Assembly: GCF_037031285.1 (NCBI RefSeq)
Contig: NZ_JAYEZO010000002.1
Coordinates: 1,054,001-1,118,000 of the forward strand
Reading direction: 5' to 3'
Length of the DNA stretch: 64,000 nt
Source: Halobellus sp. LT62
GTDB taxonomy: Archaea > Halobacteriota > Halobacteria > Halobacteriales > Haloferacaceae
The notes under the pieces were generated by a model. The model ran no database searches. It worked only from the letters and a program-made list of their open reading frames with translations, and was not told the DNA's origin. The stretch's first letter is position 1; each line of letters starts with the position of its first letter. A program made the translations under genes and the position numbers. Shown piece after piece: positions 1 through 8,853 of the stretch.

Positions 1-1
1 C

Positions 2-376
2 GGCGTCGGGAGCCGCGTCGCCCGCCGGATCGACGAGGACCTCGAACCGCTCTTGCCGCGGCAGGAACGCGACGAGCCCGCGCGGTTCGCCGTCAGGTCG
101 CCCCCCGAGGACGAAGACCACGCGAAGTCGATGGCGAAGCGACTCGAAGAGGCGGTGAAGGTGCACGCCGACGCGCCGACGACGCCCGAGGACTTCTTCG
201 ACGATATGATGGACGCCCTCGAGAGCCCGGCGTTCGGCCCGATGGACTACGAGTTCGACGGCCGACCGGAGCGCCTCGACGACCTCACAGACGAGTTCGC
301 CGACGCCGACGAACTGCTCTCGAAGGACCTCGACGAACTCGTCGAGGAAGACGGCGTCGACAGAGGCTTCCAGTGA
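2..376 (+). CDS. C-terminal part of an unrecognised protein (cut by window start)
   Basis: The reading frame is open from base 2 to the stop at 374-376, so the first ATG at 53 is probably internal and the true start lies outside the window. The visible 124 residues are acidic and helix-rich, with alternating Arg/Lys and Asp/Glu clusters and a tail ending DGVDRGFQ. I see no catalytic motif, cysteine pair or membrane segment, and I cannot name the family. The next gene starts 35 bases on, with its own TATA-like box near 380-389. Confidence 0.6.
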   Translation, partial: GVGSRVARRIDEDLEPLLPRQERDEPARFAVRSPPEDEDHAKSMAKRLEEAVKVHADAPTTPEDFFDDMMDALESPAFGPMDYEFDGRPERLDDLTDEFADADELLSKDLDELVEEDGVDRGFQ

Positions 377-411
377 GCTCATTTATTCGATCCCACGGGC
401 GGGTGTCGTGA

Positions 412-645
412 GTGGTCGGTCCCAGCCTCACCGACGAGGATCGCGACGTCGCGAGCAAACGGCTCAAACTCGGATTCGTGGGGCTCGTCGGGATCTCCGG
501 TGCGCTCATCGCCGTCCAAGGCGGCGGGTCCGAAGCGGTGATCGCGGCGGGCTTCGCGGCCGGTCTCGTCGTCGGCGCGGTGCTGTTGTGGTTTCTGCTC
601 CGCTGGTGGGCGGAGTTCCTGCCCGCGCCGCGGAACGGTCGCTGA
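412..645 (+). CDS. Small two-helix membrane protein
   Basis: This 77-residue protein begins with GTG. A short charged N-terminus (LTDEDRDVASKRLK) is followed by two hydrophobic helices, about residues 20-37 and 42-63, with a Gly/Ala-rich hairpin between them and a WWAEF patch at the membrane edge. A TATA-like catttattcg lies about 27 bases before the GTG, as expected for a leaderless transcript; this favours the 412 start over an alternative frame opening at 408. The function is unknown. The gene sits between the cut-off first gene and the large Dna2-like gene on the same strand. Confidence 0.6.
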   Translation: MVGPSLTDEDRDVASKRLKLGFVGLVGISGALIAVQGGGSEAVIAAGFAAGLVVGAVLLWFLLRWWAEFLPAPRNGR

Positions 646-717
646 GTTTTCCACGTCCTGACCGCTAGAACCGCGCCGACCGATAGCGTCTTACCGCGCG
701 ACGCGCAGGTACGCCAC

Positions 718-3534
718 GTGAAACTGCGCGGCCGCGTCGTCGACGTCGGCGACGAGCGCGAGGTGGAGACGAAGTACGGCTCGCGGACGCTCGCCGAGTT
801 GACGCTCCGTCCGGAGAGTGATCACTCGGTGACGAACGACGACCAAGACGCTGCGACGAACGGCGGCCAAACGACACTCGACGATGCGGGCGACGACGAG
901 ACAGACGAGCAGGCCGGAGACGGGGCCGACGAAACGCTCACACTGACACTCTGGGGGAAGTGGACCCACACCGTCGAGCACGCCGAGCCCGGAATGGAGC
1001 TGCTCGCGACCGACGTCGACACTTCGGAGTACCGCGGCGAGACGACGTACGCGACCACCGGCGACTCGCGGGTCGTCCTCGAACCCGGGTTCCTCGTCGA
1101 CGTGACCGACATCCGCTCGTGGGTGCAGTGCCCGCGGATGTATTATTTGAACAAGCTTTCGGGGATTCCGCTGAACTACCCGGTCGTCAAGGGGACGATC
1201 GTCCACGAGGTGTTCGGCGACCTTCTTCGGGACCGCGACCTCGACGACTCGATAGACGAACGGGTCGAAGAAGCGGGACTCGAGTTGGGACTGCTCGGCC
1301 ACGACGCCGGCGAGGTGCGCGACGAGGTGCGGCGCAACGCGGCCGCGATCGAGGGCTGGCTCGAGCAGGGAACGTTGACCGAGGAGGACGCTTGGCGCTC
1401 CGAATACACGCTCATCTCGCCGACGTTCGGGATCAAGGGTCGCGCGGACGCGCTCCGCCGCGGGACGCCGGTCGAACTCAAGACGGGGAAGAACACCAAC
1501 CGCGAGCCCCGTTTTCAGGACAAGATTCAGGCCGCCGCCTACGCGCTCGTGCTCGACGAGCGGGGCGTCCCGGCCGATACGGGGACGCTCCTGTACACCA
1601 AGAACACGGCGCTCGAACGCAACGAGGAGAGCGGGGATCTCTCGCCCGCGAAGGACTTCTCGATCGGCGACGGCTTACTCGACTTCGTCGTCCGCACGCG
1701 CAACGAGATCGCGGCGATGGAGTTCGATTCCTCCGTGCCCACTGGCTACGAGGCCGACGCGCGCTGTGAGTACTGCTTCGAGCAGGACACCTGTATGGTC
1801 GTCTCCGGGCGACTCGACCAGGAGTCGAAGGCGGGGAAGATCGGCTCGCCCGTCCCAGAGGAGGAGCGAGAGTACTTCGAGCGATTCTACCGCGCCACCG
1901 AGGCCGAGCGCCGCGAGGTCCACGCCGAATACCGCAAGCTCTGGGAGCAGTCCGCCGAGGAACGCGCCGACGACGACCGGGCGCTGATCGACCTCGAACC
2001 GACCGACAGACGCGAACTCGATGACGGTCGCTGGGAGATGCGCGCGAGAAAGCCCGGCACCGCCGTCTCGAAACTCCGTGCGGGCGACGTCGCGCTCGCG
2101 AGCGACGGCGACCCGGTTTCCGGGCACGCCGAGCTGTGTCGGATCCGCGAGTTGGGCCGGGAGGTCGTCGTCACCGCTGACGAACCAGTATCGGTCCGAC
2201 GGCTCGACGTCTACCCCTCCGAGATCGGCGTCGACCGGATGCTCACCGCGCTGCACGACTTCGTGCTGAAGGGCGACCCCGACCGCAAAGACGTGCTGTT
2301 CGGTCGACGAGAGCCCGGATTCGGAGACCGATCTGCGGGAGAAACCTACGTCGACAACAACGACGCACAGGACCGCGCGGTCCGACTCGCGGTCGACGCG
2401 GAGGACTTCGCGCTCGTCCACGGGCCGCCGGGGACCGGCAAGACGTACACGATCGCCCAGATCGTCCGCGCGCTCGTCGACCGCGGCGAGCGCGTGTTGC
2501 TCTCGGCCTTTACGAACCGCGCGGTCGATAACGCCCTCGAGGCGGTTCGCGACGCGGGCGTCGACGACGTCGTCCGCGTGGGAAGCGAGAACGGCGTTCG
2601 CGAGGACATGCTGGACGTCCGCTTGGAGCGCGGCGGCGAGCCGAACGAGCGGGCGGCGGCGCTGCGGGAGGCGTCGGTGGTAGCCGCCACCACGGCTGCC
2701 TGCGGCTCGCGCGTGATGCGCGAGCAGGCGTTCGACGTCGCGCTCGTCGACGAGGCCTCACAGCTCACCGAGCCGGGGACGCTCGCGGCCGTCGGACTCG
2801 CCGAGCGGTTCGTCCTCGTCGGCGACCACGAGCAACTTCCGCCCGTCGTGAGAGCGGGCGGGGCGCAGAGCGCCCCGGAATCAGCGAGCGGCGAGCGAGC
2901 GGCGAAGCCGCGAGCCGAGAACGACCTCCAGACGTCGCTTTTCGAGCGCCTCATCGAATCCCACCCCGACGCGTCTGTCCTGCTTGACCGACAGTACCGG
3001 ATGAGCCAGCGAATCCAGGCCTTCTCCTCGACGGAGTTCTACGACGGCGCGCTCAGACCGGCGACCGGCGCGGTCGCGGGCCAACGGCTCTCGGATCTGG
3101 GTGTCGACGAATCTGCCTTGCCGACCGAACTCCGCGACCCCGTCGCCTTCGTCGATCCCGGTGGCGAGCGCATCGGCAACACCAACCCCGCGGAGGCCGA
3201 TCGGGTCGCCGAGATCGTCGAGGCGTACGTCGCGGCGGGGGTCGACCTCGACGACATCGGCGTCATCGCGCCGTTCCGCGCACAGGTAGCCGAGATCTCC
3301 CGGCGGACGGACGTGACCGTCGACACCGTCGATCGCTTCCAAGGATCGGCCAAAGAGGTGATCGTCGTCTCGTTCGTCGCGACCGGCTCGCTCGACGGGC
3401 CGATATTCGAGGACTACCGCCGCATCAACGTCGCACTGACCCGGGCGAAGAAGTCCCTCGCGCTCGTCGGCGACGCCGACGCGCTCGCCTCAGATCCGTT
3501 CTACGCGCGACTGTTGTCGTGGGCGCGGCGGTAG
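718..3534 (+). CDS. Dna2-like protein: Cas4-type nuclease fused to superfamily 1 helicase
   Basis: This 938-residue protein starts at GTG 718. The first 120 residues look like an OB-fold with an acidic insert. A PD-(D/E)XK nuclease with Cas4-style iron-sulfur cysteines follows: C138, then C350, C353 and C359, with H163/E164 and catalytic D243, E253 and K255 (VELKTGK). The C-terminal half is a superfamily 1 helicase: Walker A GPPGTGKT at 569-576, Walker B DEAS near 678, then GDHEQLPPV, RQYRM, VDRFQGSAKE and ALTRAKK. This architecture matches Dna2/Cas4-type processing of DNA ends and flaps. The gene converges on lhr with only 19 bases between the stops. It lies far from any CRISPR feature, so a repair or replication role is more likely than adaptation. 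Confidence 0.88.
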   Translation: MKLRGRVVDVGDEREVETKYGSRTLAELTLRPESDHSVTNDDQDAATNGGQTTLDDAGDDETDEQAGDGADETLTLTLWGKWTHTVEHAEPGMELLATDVDTSEYRGETTYATTGDSRVVLEPGFLVDVTDIRSWVQCPRMYYLNKLSGIPLNYPVVKGTIVHEVFGDLLRDRDLDDSIDERVEEAGLELGLLGHDAGEVRDEVRRNAAAIEGWLEQGTLTEEDAWRSEYTLISPTFGIKGRADALRRGTPVELKTGKNTNREPRFQDKIQAAAYALVLDERGVPADTGTLLYTKNTALERNEESGDLSPAKDFSIGDGLLDFVVRTRNEIAAMEFDSSVPTGYEADARCEYCFEQDTCMVVSGRLDQESKAGKIGSPVPEEEREYFERFYRATEAERREVHAEYRKLWEQSAEERADDDRALIDLEPTDRRELDDGRWEMRARKPGTAVSKLRAGDVALASDGDPVSGHAELCRIRELGREVVVTADEPVSVRRLDVYPSEIGVDRMLTALHDFVLKGDPDRKDVLFGRREPGFGDRSAGETYVDNNDAQDRAVRLAVDAEDFALVHGPPGTGKTYTIAQIVRALVDRGERVLLSAFTNRAVDNALEAVRDAGVDDVVRVGSENGVREDMLDVRLERGGEPNERAAALREASVVAATTAACGSRVMREQAFDVALVDEASQLTEPGTLAAVGLAERFVLVGDHEQLPPVVRAGGAQSAPESASGERAAKPRAENDLQTSLFERLIESHPDASVLLDRQYRMSQRIQAFSSTEFYDGALRPATGAVAGQRLSDLGVDESALPTELRDPVAFVDPGGERIGNTNPAEADRVAEIVEAYVAAGVDLDDIGVIAPFRAQVAEISRRTDVTVDTVDRFQGSAKEVIVVSFVATGSLDGPIFEDYRRINVALTRAKKSLALVGDADALASDPFYARLLSWARR

Positions 3535-3553
3535 GCGGCGTACGCGTCGAACG

Positions 3554-6367
3554 CTACGCCGAGTCGCCCTCGCCATCGATCGACTCCATCACGCGCTCGT
3601 GGAACTCCCGCAACACGGCGCTCTCGTCCTCGGCGAGCACGACGTCGCTGGCGAGCAGCGTCGCGAGGCCGAAGGCCCGGGGCGTCGGCGAGTCCACCCG
3701 TTTCGAGACGACCTCGACGTCGCCGGCGTCGATCCCCGCGAGCGCGCGCTCGACGGCCGCGACGTTCAGTTTGTCCTCGACGATCTCCCGATAGGTCTCC
3801 TCCATCACCGCGAACTCGTCGAGTTCGTCGGCGAACGACAGCAGCATCTCCGCGGAGACCTGCTGTTGGGCCGCCGACTTCTCGTAGCCCTTGTACCGCT
3901 TTAAGATCATCAGCGCGCGGGTGGCGTTGATCCGGAAGTAGCGCTTGAGCAGGTCCGTCTCCGCGAGCGCATCGCGCAGGTCGTCTCGGACCGTTTCGGA
4001 GTCGAGGTCGGCGAGCACGCCCGCGACGTCGACCTTCCGATTCAGCGGCATAGAGAGTGAAAATCCGTTGTCCGCGACCGCAATCTGGACGTTGGTATTC
4101 GAGCGGTTCGCACAGCGTGCGGCGACGAGTCGCGAGAGCCCGTCGTTGAACCGCCGCCCGAAGGTCGAGTGCACGTAGAACTTCCTTCGGTACGTCTCCC
4201 GATCGAGCGTCTCCTCGACGACGAGCCGCTCGTCGGTTGCGACGCTCTCGGGGCCGCAATAGCGACGCTGCTCGTCGAACAGGCGCGTGATCGCGCGCAC
4301 GGCGTTCTCGTCGATCGGGAACGCCCGGAGCCACTCGCGGACAGCGGGGGGACCGCCCGAATCGAGTTGGTCAAGGAGTTCCGCTTGAAACGAGCCGATC
4401 TCGCGGCCGAGGTCGTACGACAGCGGCAGCCGTTCGGAAAACCACGAGGGGACCGTCGCCTCCTTGCTCGTCCGATCGACGTACACCTTCGAGCCGCGCC
4501 GGTAGCGGTAGGCGAACCGCTCGCCGCCGAGGACGAACACGTCGCCTTTCTCCAGCGTGTCGAGGTAGTCCTCGTCGAGCGTGCCGACCCACTCGTCGCT
4601 CTGCCGGACGACCACGTCGCAGGTGAACGAATCCGGGATCGTCCCGATGTTCGTCATGTAGATCACGCGGGCGAGTCGGCCGCGCTTGCCGAGCAGCGGC
4701 TCGCCGACGGCGAAGTCGCCGTAGTGGTGCTCGCCGTCGGGCGCATCGTTGGTGTCGCGCCAGACTTTCGCGTAGACGTTCTTCTCTTCGAGACCGTCGT
4801 AGTCGGCGGTGAGATACCGGAGCAGCCGCTCCCAGTCGCCGTCGGTGTAATTCCGATACGGGTACGCCCGGCGGAGCGTCGCGAGCACGTCGGCCTCCCT
4901 GCGCACGTCGTTGATGGTCATCCCGTAGACGTGCTGGGCGGCGACGTCGTGGGCGTTCTCGGGCACGAACACCCGGTCGACGAAGCCGTCTTCGGCCTTT
5001 CGAAGCATCACCGCGCACTCGACGAGTTCGTCGCGGTCGAGCGCGATCACCCGCCCCTCGACGGTTTGTCCCAGACTGTGTCCCGCGCGGCCGACGCGTT
5101 GCAACAGCGACGCGACCGATTTGGGAGAGCCGACTTGCACCACGAGGTCGAGATGCGGCATATCGATACCCAACTCGAGGCTCGTCGAGGTCGTGACGAC
5201 GTCCAAGGAGCCGTCTTTCAACCCCTCCTCGACGGCCTGCCGTCGCTCCTTCGAGAGGCTGCCGTGGTGACAGCCGGAGTTGGCGTCGTCGTAGTCGTCG
5301 AAGCGCTCCCGTAGGGTTTCGAGCACGCGCTCTGCACCCGACCGGGTGTTCGTGAAGACAAGCGTGTTCTCGTGGGAGGCGATCAGCTCGTGCAACCGGT
5401 CGTAAAAGCCCGATTGAATCGTCGACCGCGGCGTGTGGATCAGGTCGTCGGTCGGACACTCGAGTCGGAGATCGAAGTCGCGGACGAACCGCGTGTCGAC
5501 GATTTCGCAGTCCCGAGGGTCTCCGTCCCCGTCGCGCCCGACGAGGAACTCGGCCATCTCCGAGAGCGGCTCGACCGTCGCCGAGCAGCCGATCCGCGTC
5601 GGCGACGCCTCGGTGAGCGCTTCGAGGCGCTCTAAGGAGACCGACAGGTGCGTCCCGCGCTTGTTGGCCGCGAGGCTGTGAATCTCGTCGACGACGACGT
5701 ACTCGACCGTTCGGAGCTTCTCTCTGAACTTCGGTGCGTTCAGGAGGATCGCGAGCGTCTCCGGCGTCGTGTTGAGGATGTGCGGCGTCTCCTCGAGCAT
5801 CCGCTGGCGCTCGCTCGACTCGGTGTCGCCGTGCCGGATCGCGTGCCGTACCTCGACGGCCTCGCTTCGCTCGTCCATCCGCGATTCGATCCCCTCTAGG
5901 GGAACCGTGAGGTTGCGGTGGATGTCGTTCGCGAGCGATTTCAGCGGCGAGACGTACAGGCAGTACACCGAGTTGTCGAGGCCGTCCTCGCGCTCTCGAC
6001 CGCGCCGAAACAGCTCGTTCAAGATCGCGGTGAAGCTCGAAAGCGTCTTCCCGCTCCCGGTCGGCGCACAGACGAGCGCGTTCTCGCCCTCGTCGACGAG
6101 CGGGATCGCCTCGCGCTGCGGCGGCGTGAAGAACCCGCCGTTCTGGTCGACGTAGCGGCCGAACTCTTCGACCCACCACTCTCGAACGGCCGGTTCGAGG
6201 CGATCGAGCACGTCGTCGTCGGCGATGTCGACGGCGTCGGGATCGAACTCGAACGGGTCGGTTTCGAGTGCAACGGCTGCGCCGCTGTCGGCAGTCTCGT
6301 CACCGGCGTCGGCCGCCGCTGCGTCGTCGGCGACTCGTCGGAGCAGTTCGCGCCCGGTCGGCGGCAT
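3554..6367 (-). CDS. lhr: Lhr-family ATP-dependent helicase
   Basis: This 937-residue superfamily 2 helicase is of the large-helicase-related type. It shows Walker A APTGSGKT at 101-108, DEIH at 227-230, a SAT motif, and the second RecA domain with TSLELGIDMPHLD and QRVGRAGH. The winged-helix and Lhr-core regions follow. The frame stays open to 6574, but the start at 6367 (MPPTGRELL) is preferred: a TATA-like cttatcc sits about 25 bases upstream and the extra upstream residues look like untranslated sequence. Lhr proteins unwind forked DNA and RNA:DNA hybrids and are induced in DNA repair in other archaea. The gene converges with the Dna2-like gene. Confidence 0.9.
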   Translation of the reverse strand: MPPTGRELLRRVADDAAAADAGDETADSGAAVALETDPFEFDPDAVDIADDDVLDRLEPAVREWWVEEFGRYVDQNGGFFTPPQREAIPLVDEGENALVCAPTGSGKTLSSFTAILNELFRRGREREDGLDNSVYCLYVSPLKSLANDIHRNLTVPLEGIESRMDERSEAVEVRHAIRHGDTESSERQRMLEETPHILNTTPETLAILLNAPKFREKLRTVEYVVVDEIHSLAANKRGTHLSVSLERLEALTEASPTRIGCSATVEPLSEMAEFLVGRDGDGDPRDCEIVDTRFVRDFDLRLECPTDDLIHTPRSTIQSGFYDRLHELIASHENTLVFTNTRSGAERVLETLRERFDDYDDANSGCHHGSLSKERRQAVEEGLKDGSLDVVTTSTSLELGIDMPHLDLVVQVGSPKSVASLLQRVGRAGHSLGQTVEGRVIALDRDELVECAVMLRKAEDGFVDRVFVPENAHDVAAQHVYGMTINDVRREADVLATLRRAYPYRNYTDGDWERLLRYLTADYDGLEEKNVYAKVWRDTNDAPDGEHHYGDFAVGEPLLGKRGRLARVIYMTNIGTIPDSFTCDVVVRQSDEWVGTLDEDYLDTLEKGDVFVLGGERFAYRYRRGSKVYVDRTSKEATVPSWFSERLPLSYDLGREIGSFQAELLDQLDSGGPPAVREWLRAFPIDENAVRAITRLFDEQRRYCGPESVATDERLVVEETLDRETYRRKFYVHSTFGRRFNDGLSRLVAARCANRSNTNVQIAVADNGFSLSMPLNRKVDVAGVLADLDSETVRDDLRDALAETDLLKRYFRINATRALMILKRYKGYEKSAAQQQVSAEMLLSFADELDEFAVMEETYREIVEDKLNVAAVERALAGIDAGDVEVVSKRVDSPTPRAFGLATLLASDVVLAEDESAVLREFHERVMESIDGEGDSA

Positions 6368-6734
6368 CGTGTGGAGGTAGGAGCGGACGGATAAGTGGGT
6401 TCTGCCCGCTTCCGACGTACCACTCCGAAGACCGTCCCTCTTCAACGGAGGCGGATCCCCACACGGCAGATGGTTCTCCCCGGCGTGTCGTGGCGAACAG
6501 CTGGCACCCACATCGGCGACGCGCGGCCTCCTCGACGCCGCACCCGCTCGTTCCCACGTCGGCGTGCCAGGCAACCGCGGCCCGACGCGGGGTCGTGTCT
6601 ACGTCACGGGGGCTGTGGCCGCCCGTTCGTATATAAACGTCCGCACGGCGGTCCGTCGGAGCGGCGTCCCGGTCGCCGGAGGCCCACCTCGATTCGCCCG
6701 AACGGTTTTCGACCAGCGTCGTCTACGGAACCGT
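6368..6734. other. 367-base intergenic region between divergent lhr and MBL hydrolase genes
   Basis: The left end carries the lhr promoter (reverse-strand TATA near 6386-6394). The stretch 6400-6545 shows no convincing gene. The right part, 6550-6640, carries the conserved promoter block described separately. After it comes a GC-rich leader of about 75 bases with no clear Shine-Dalgarno sequence. The frame open from 6564 into the downstream gene is treated as leader because it crosses the TATA box. Confidence 0.6.
6550..6640 (+). promoter_or_regulatory. Conserved upstream element, copy A (before MBL hydrolase)
   Basis: Four blocks are shared with copy B at 60466-60546 with identical spacing. 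6572-6590 contains an inverted repeat, ccgcg-gcccga-cgcgg. A 12-base variable stretch follows. 6603-6622 (gtcacgggggctgtggccgc) matches copy B at 18 of 20 bases. Seven variable bases follow, then a TATA box at 6630-6640 (tatataaacgt). Transcription should start near 6655-6660. The constant spacing relative to TATA suggests a protein-binding operator or upstream activator rather than chance. Confidence 0.7.
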
Positions 6735-7493
6735 ATGCGCCTGACCTTCCTCGGGACCGGCAGCGCGATGCCCGTTCCCGACCGCGTCCAAGCCGGCCTG
6801 CTCCTCGAAAGCGCGGACCGAGCCCTCCTCGTCGACTGCGGCAGCGGCGTCCTCCACCGACTCGCCGGAACCGACGTCGGCTACGAGGGCGTCTCGACCG
6901 TGCTCCTCACGCACCACCACCTCGATCACCTCGCCGACCTGCTCCCGCTTTTGAAGGCGCGCTGGCTGGCCGGCGAGGAACACCTCGAAGTCGTCGGCCC
7001 CCTAGGGACGAAATCCCTCCTCGACGGCCTGCTGTCCGTCCACGATTACCTCGACGGGCGCGTCGACCTGAGCGTCCGTGAAGTCGGCCCGACCGACTTC
7101 TCGGTGGCGGGGTTCGACGTGTCTGCGACCGAAATGACGCATTCGATGGACTGTCTGGCCTACCGGTTTTCGGATCCCGACGCCGGCGGGTCCGCGGGCG
7201 ACATCGTCTTCTCCGGAGACGGCGAGGCCGAAGCGAGTCTCGCGAACTTCGCCGACGGCGCGGCCGTCCTCGCTCACGACTGCTCGTTCCCCGACGACGT
7301 CGACGTCTCGAACCACCCGACTCCGTCGCAACTGGGCGACGTCTTGGCGGGTCACGACATCGGTCGCGTCTACCTCACTCACCTCTACCCACACACCGAG
7401 GGCCGCCACGAGGAGATGCTCGACTCGATCCGCTCGCGCTACGACGGCGACGTCAGGTTCGCGCGTGATGGCCTTCAAGTAGATGTCGAGTGA
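6735..7493 (+). CDS. MBL-fold metal-dependent hydrolase (ribonuclease Z-like)
   Basis: This 252-residue protein starts MRLTFLGTGSAMP, the classic first strand of ribonuclease Z-type beta-lactamase folds. The metal-binding THHHLDH motif is near residues 58-64, a further metal Asp is in SGDGE, and late His ligands are in AHDCSF and THLYPH. The protein is shorter than bacterial RNase Z (about 300 residues) and I see no obvious exosite arm, so tRNA 3' processing cannot be assumed; phosphodiesterase activity is equally possible. The start at 6735 is preferred over 6564 because the conserved promoter lies between them. The next gene is convergent. Confidence 0.8.
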   Translation: MRLTFLGTGSAMPVPDRVQAGLLLESADRALLVDCGSGVLHRLAGTDVGYEGVSTVLLTHHHLDHLADLLPLLKARWLAGEEHLEVVGPLGTKSLLDGLLSVHDYLDGRVDLSVREVGPTDFSVAGFDVSATEMTHSMDCLAYRFSDPDAGGSAGDIVFSGDGEAEASLANFADGAAVLAHDCSFPDDVDVSNHPTPSQLGDVLAGHDIGRVYLTHLYPHTEGRHEEMLDSIRSRYDGDVRFARDGLQVDVE

Positions 7494-7502
7494 GCGTGCC
7501 GT

Positions 7503-8300
7503 TCACGTCGTCGAGGCGCTCTCTCCCCCGTCGACGGGCACGGCGGCACCCGAGATAAACGACGACGCTGGCGAGGAGAGGAACGCGACGGTTTGGCCAA
7601 ACCGGTCCGGGTCTCCGAGGCGGCCGAGTGGGATATTGCTCGCGCGTGCTTCCAGTCCGGCCGCGAACGAGTCGTATCTGCCGTCGGTAACGCCGTCTTC
7701 GACGCGTTTTTCTACCCGAGGTGTTCTGTGCGTTCCCGGGAGAACGGCATTCGTTCGAACGTCCGGCGCGAACTCCTTCGAGAGGGTCTTCTCTAGGCCG
7801 ATAACCCCCGAACGGACCGCGTTCGAGAGCACGAGGTTGTCTGTCGCCTCTTTGACGCGCAGCGAGCCGATCGTCACGACCGTTCCGCACGCGCTCTCAC
7901 GGAGATGCGGCTCCGCCGCCCGGACCGTCCGAACGACGCTCATCACGAGCAGGTCGAACGCGTCGTACCAGTCCTCATCGCTCGTTTGGAGAAACGGCAT
8001 CGCCGGCGGTCCCCCGGCCGAGGTGACGAGGTGATCCAACTCGCCGAACTCCTCGACCGTTCGATCGACGAGCGCGTCGCCCGCCGTCGGGTCGGTGAGG
8101 TCGACGGCGTGTCCGATAACGGACGTACCGTCCGCAGCAGCGTCGCGGATGTCGTCGACCGCGGTCTCGAGTCGCGTTTCGTCTCGTCCGTTCACGACGA
8201 CGTTGGCACCTTCTGCAGCGAGAGCCCTTGCTGAGGCTTTTCCCAGCCCGCTGCTGGATGCCGTCACGAGCGCCGTGTTTCCGGCTATCTCCACGTCCAT
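7503..8300 (-). CDS. SDR-family protein lacking the usual Tyr-x3-Lys motif
   Basis: This 265-residue short-chain dehydrogenase/reductase starts at ATG 8300; the upstream in-frame Met is in leader-like sequence. The N-terminal dinucleotide fold reads TASSSGLG at about 13-20. An SAGG motif is near 94-97 and the Ser-containing TIGS is at 143-146. Where the catalytic Tyr-x3-Lys should stand the sequence is LSNAVRSG (158-165), so the tyrosine is absent. A subgroup of SDR proteins has this NAVR-type signature. Whether it is an active reductase or a binding protein cannot be decided from sequence. It ends 9 bases from the convergent MBL gene. Confidence 0.8.
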   Translation of the reverse strand: MDVEIAGNTALVTASSSGLGKASARALAAEGANVVVNGRDETRLETAVDDIRDAAADGTSVIGHAVDLTDPTAGDALVDRTVEEFGELDHLVTSAGGPPAMPFLQTSDEDWYDAFDLLVMSVVRTVRAAEPHLRESACGTVVTIGSLRVKEATDNLVLSNAVRSGVIGLEKTLSKEFAPDVRTNAVLPGTHRTPRVEKRVEDGVTDGRYDSFAAGLEARASNIPLGRLGDPDRFGQTVAFLSSPASSFISGAAVPVDGGESASTT

Positions 8301-8502
8301 AGTCCGGGAGATAGCTCGGTACACAAAAGCCTTGATTCGTCGCCCGGTCGGTGACGATGAACCACCGGTCGGGATTGCGAACACGATCGAGATACGGACT
8401 CACGGAAGCACCCGTGAACGAGAGGTCGTCTCAACGCGCGGAATGTCTCCCCGAGTTATCCGCCGCGGCAACTGTTTACTCGCTCCGGATTGAAGGGCCG
8501 GT

Positions 8503-8853
8503 ATGAACGACGTCATCTCGGGACTCGAAGGCGACCTCCGGTCCAACGGGATCAACGTCGAGTCGATCGATCCGAGCGGTGAGGTCGTCGAGTTGGTCTA
8601 TCTCACCACCTTTCCCGACGTCTCGGTGAACCACCAAGAGATGGGTCGGGCGCTCCGCACGTTCGTCGAGGCCATAGAGCACGACGAGTGGAACCCGAAG
8701 CGCGTCGAGGCGACGGTGCTTCGCCACGAGGACGATGTCCAAGGGACGTGGCACGCGGAGGCCGAGTGGTTCCGGCAGTACGTCGACTACGACATCAGCG
8801 GCGAGGAGTTCTCCGAACGGGTCATCGCGACGCTCTCGGGGGATCGACGGTGA
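8503..8853 (+). CDS. Conserved-looking small acidic protein
   Basis: The 116-residue protein starts MNDVISGLEGDL and ends SGDRR. It is predicted alpha/beta, with several HxE/WxxE patches (VNHQEMGR, WHAEAEWFRQY) and no cysteine or membrane segment. A TATA-like gtttactc lies about 28 bases before the ATG. Its stop overlaps the GTG of the following hydrolase in a GTGA arrangement, so the two are probably translated together. Haloarchaeal genomes contain uncharacterised families of this kind, but I do not recognise a specific one. Confidence 0.7.
   Translation: MNDVISGLEGDLRSNGINVESIDPSGEVVELVYLTTFPDVSVNHQEMGRALRTFVEAIEHDEWNPKRVEATVLRHEDDVQGTWHAEAEWFRQYVDYDISGEEFSERVIATLSGDRR

Noticed and set aside
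4169-5314. 381-codon frame opposite lhr
   Set aside because: It lies fully antisense to lhr motifs and reads as the low-complexity shadow expected in GC-rich coding DNA.
6564-6734. Upstream start for the MBL hydrolase
   Set aside because: The added codons run through the conserved TATA element and encode a non-homologous tail.
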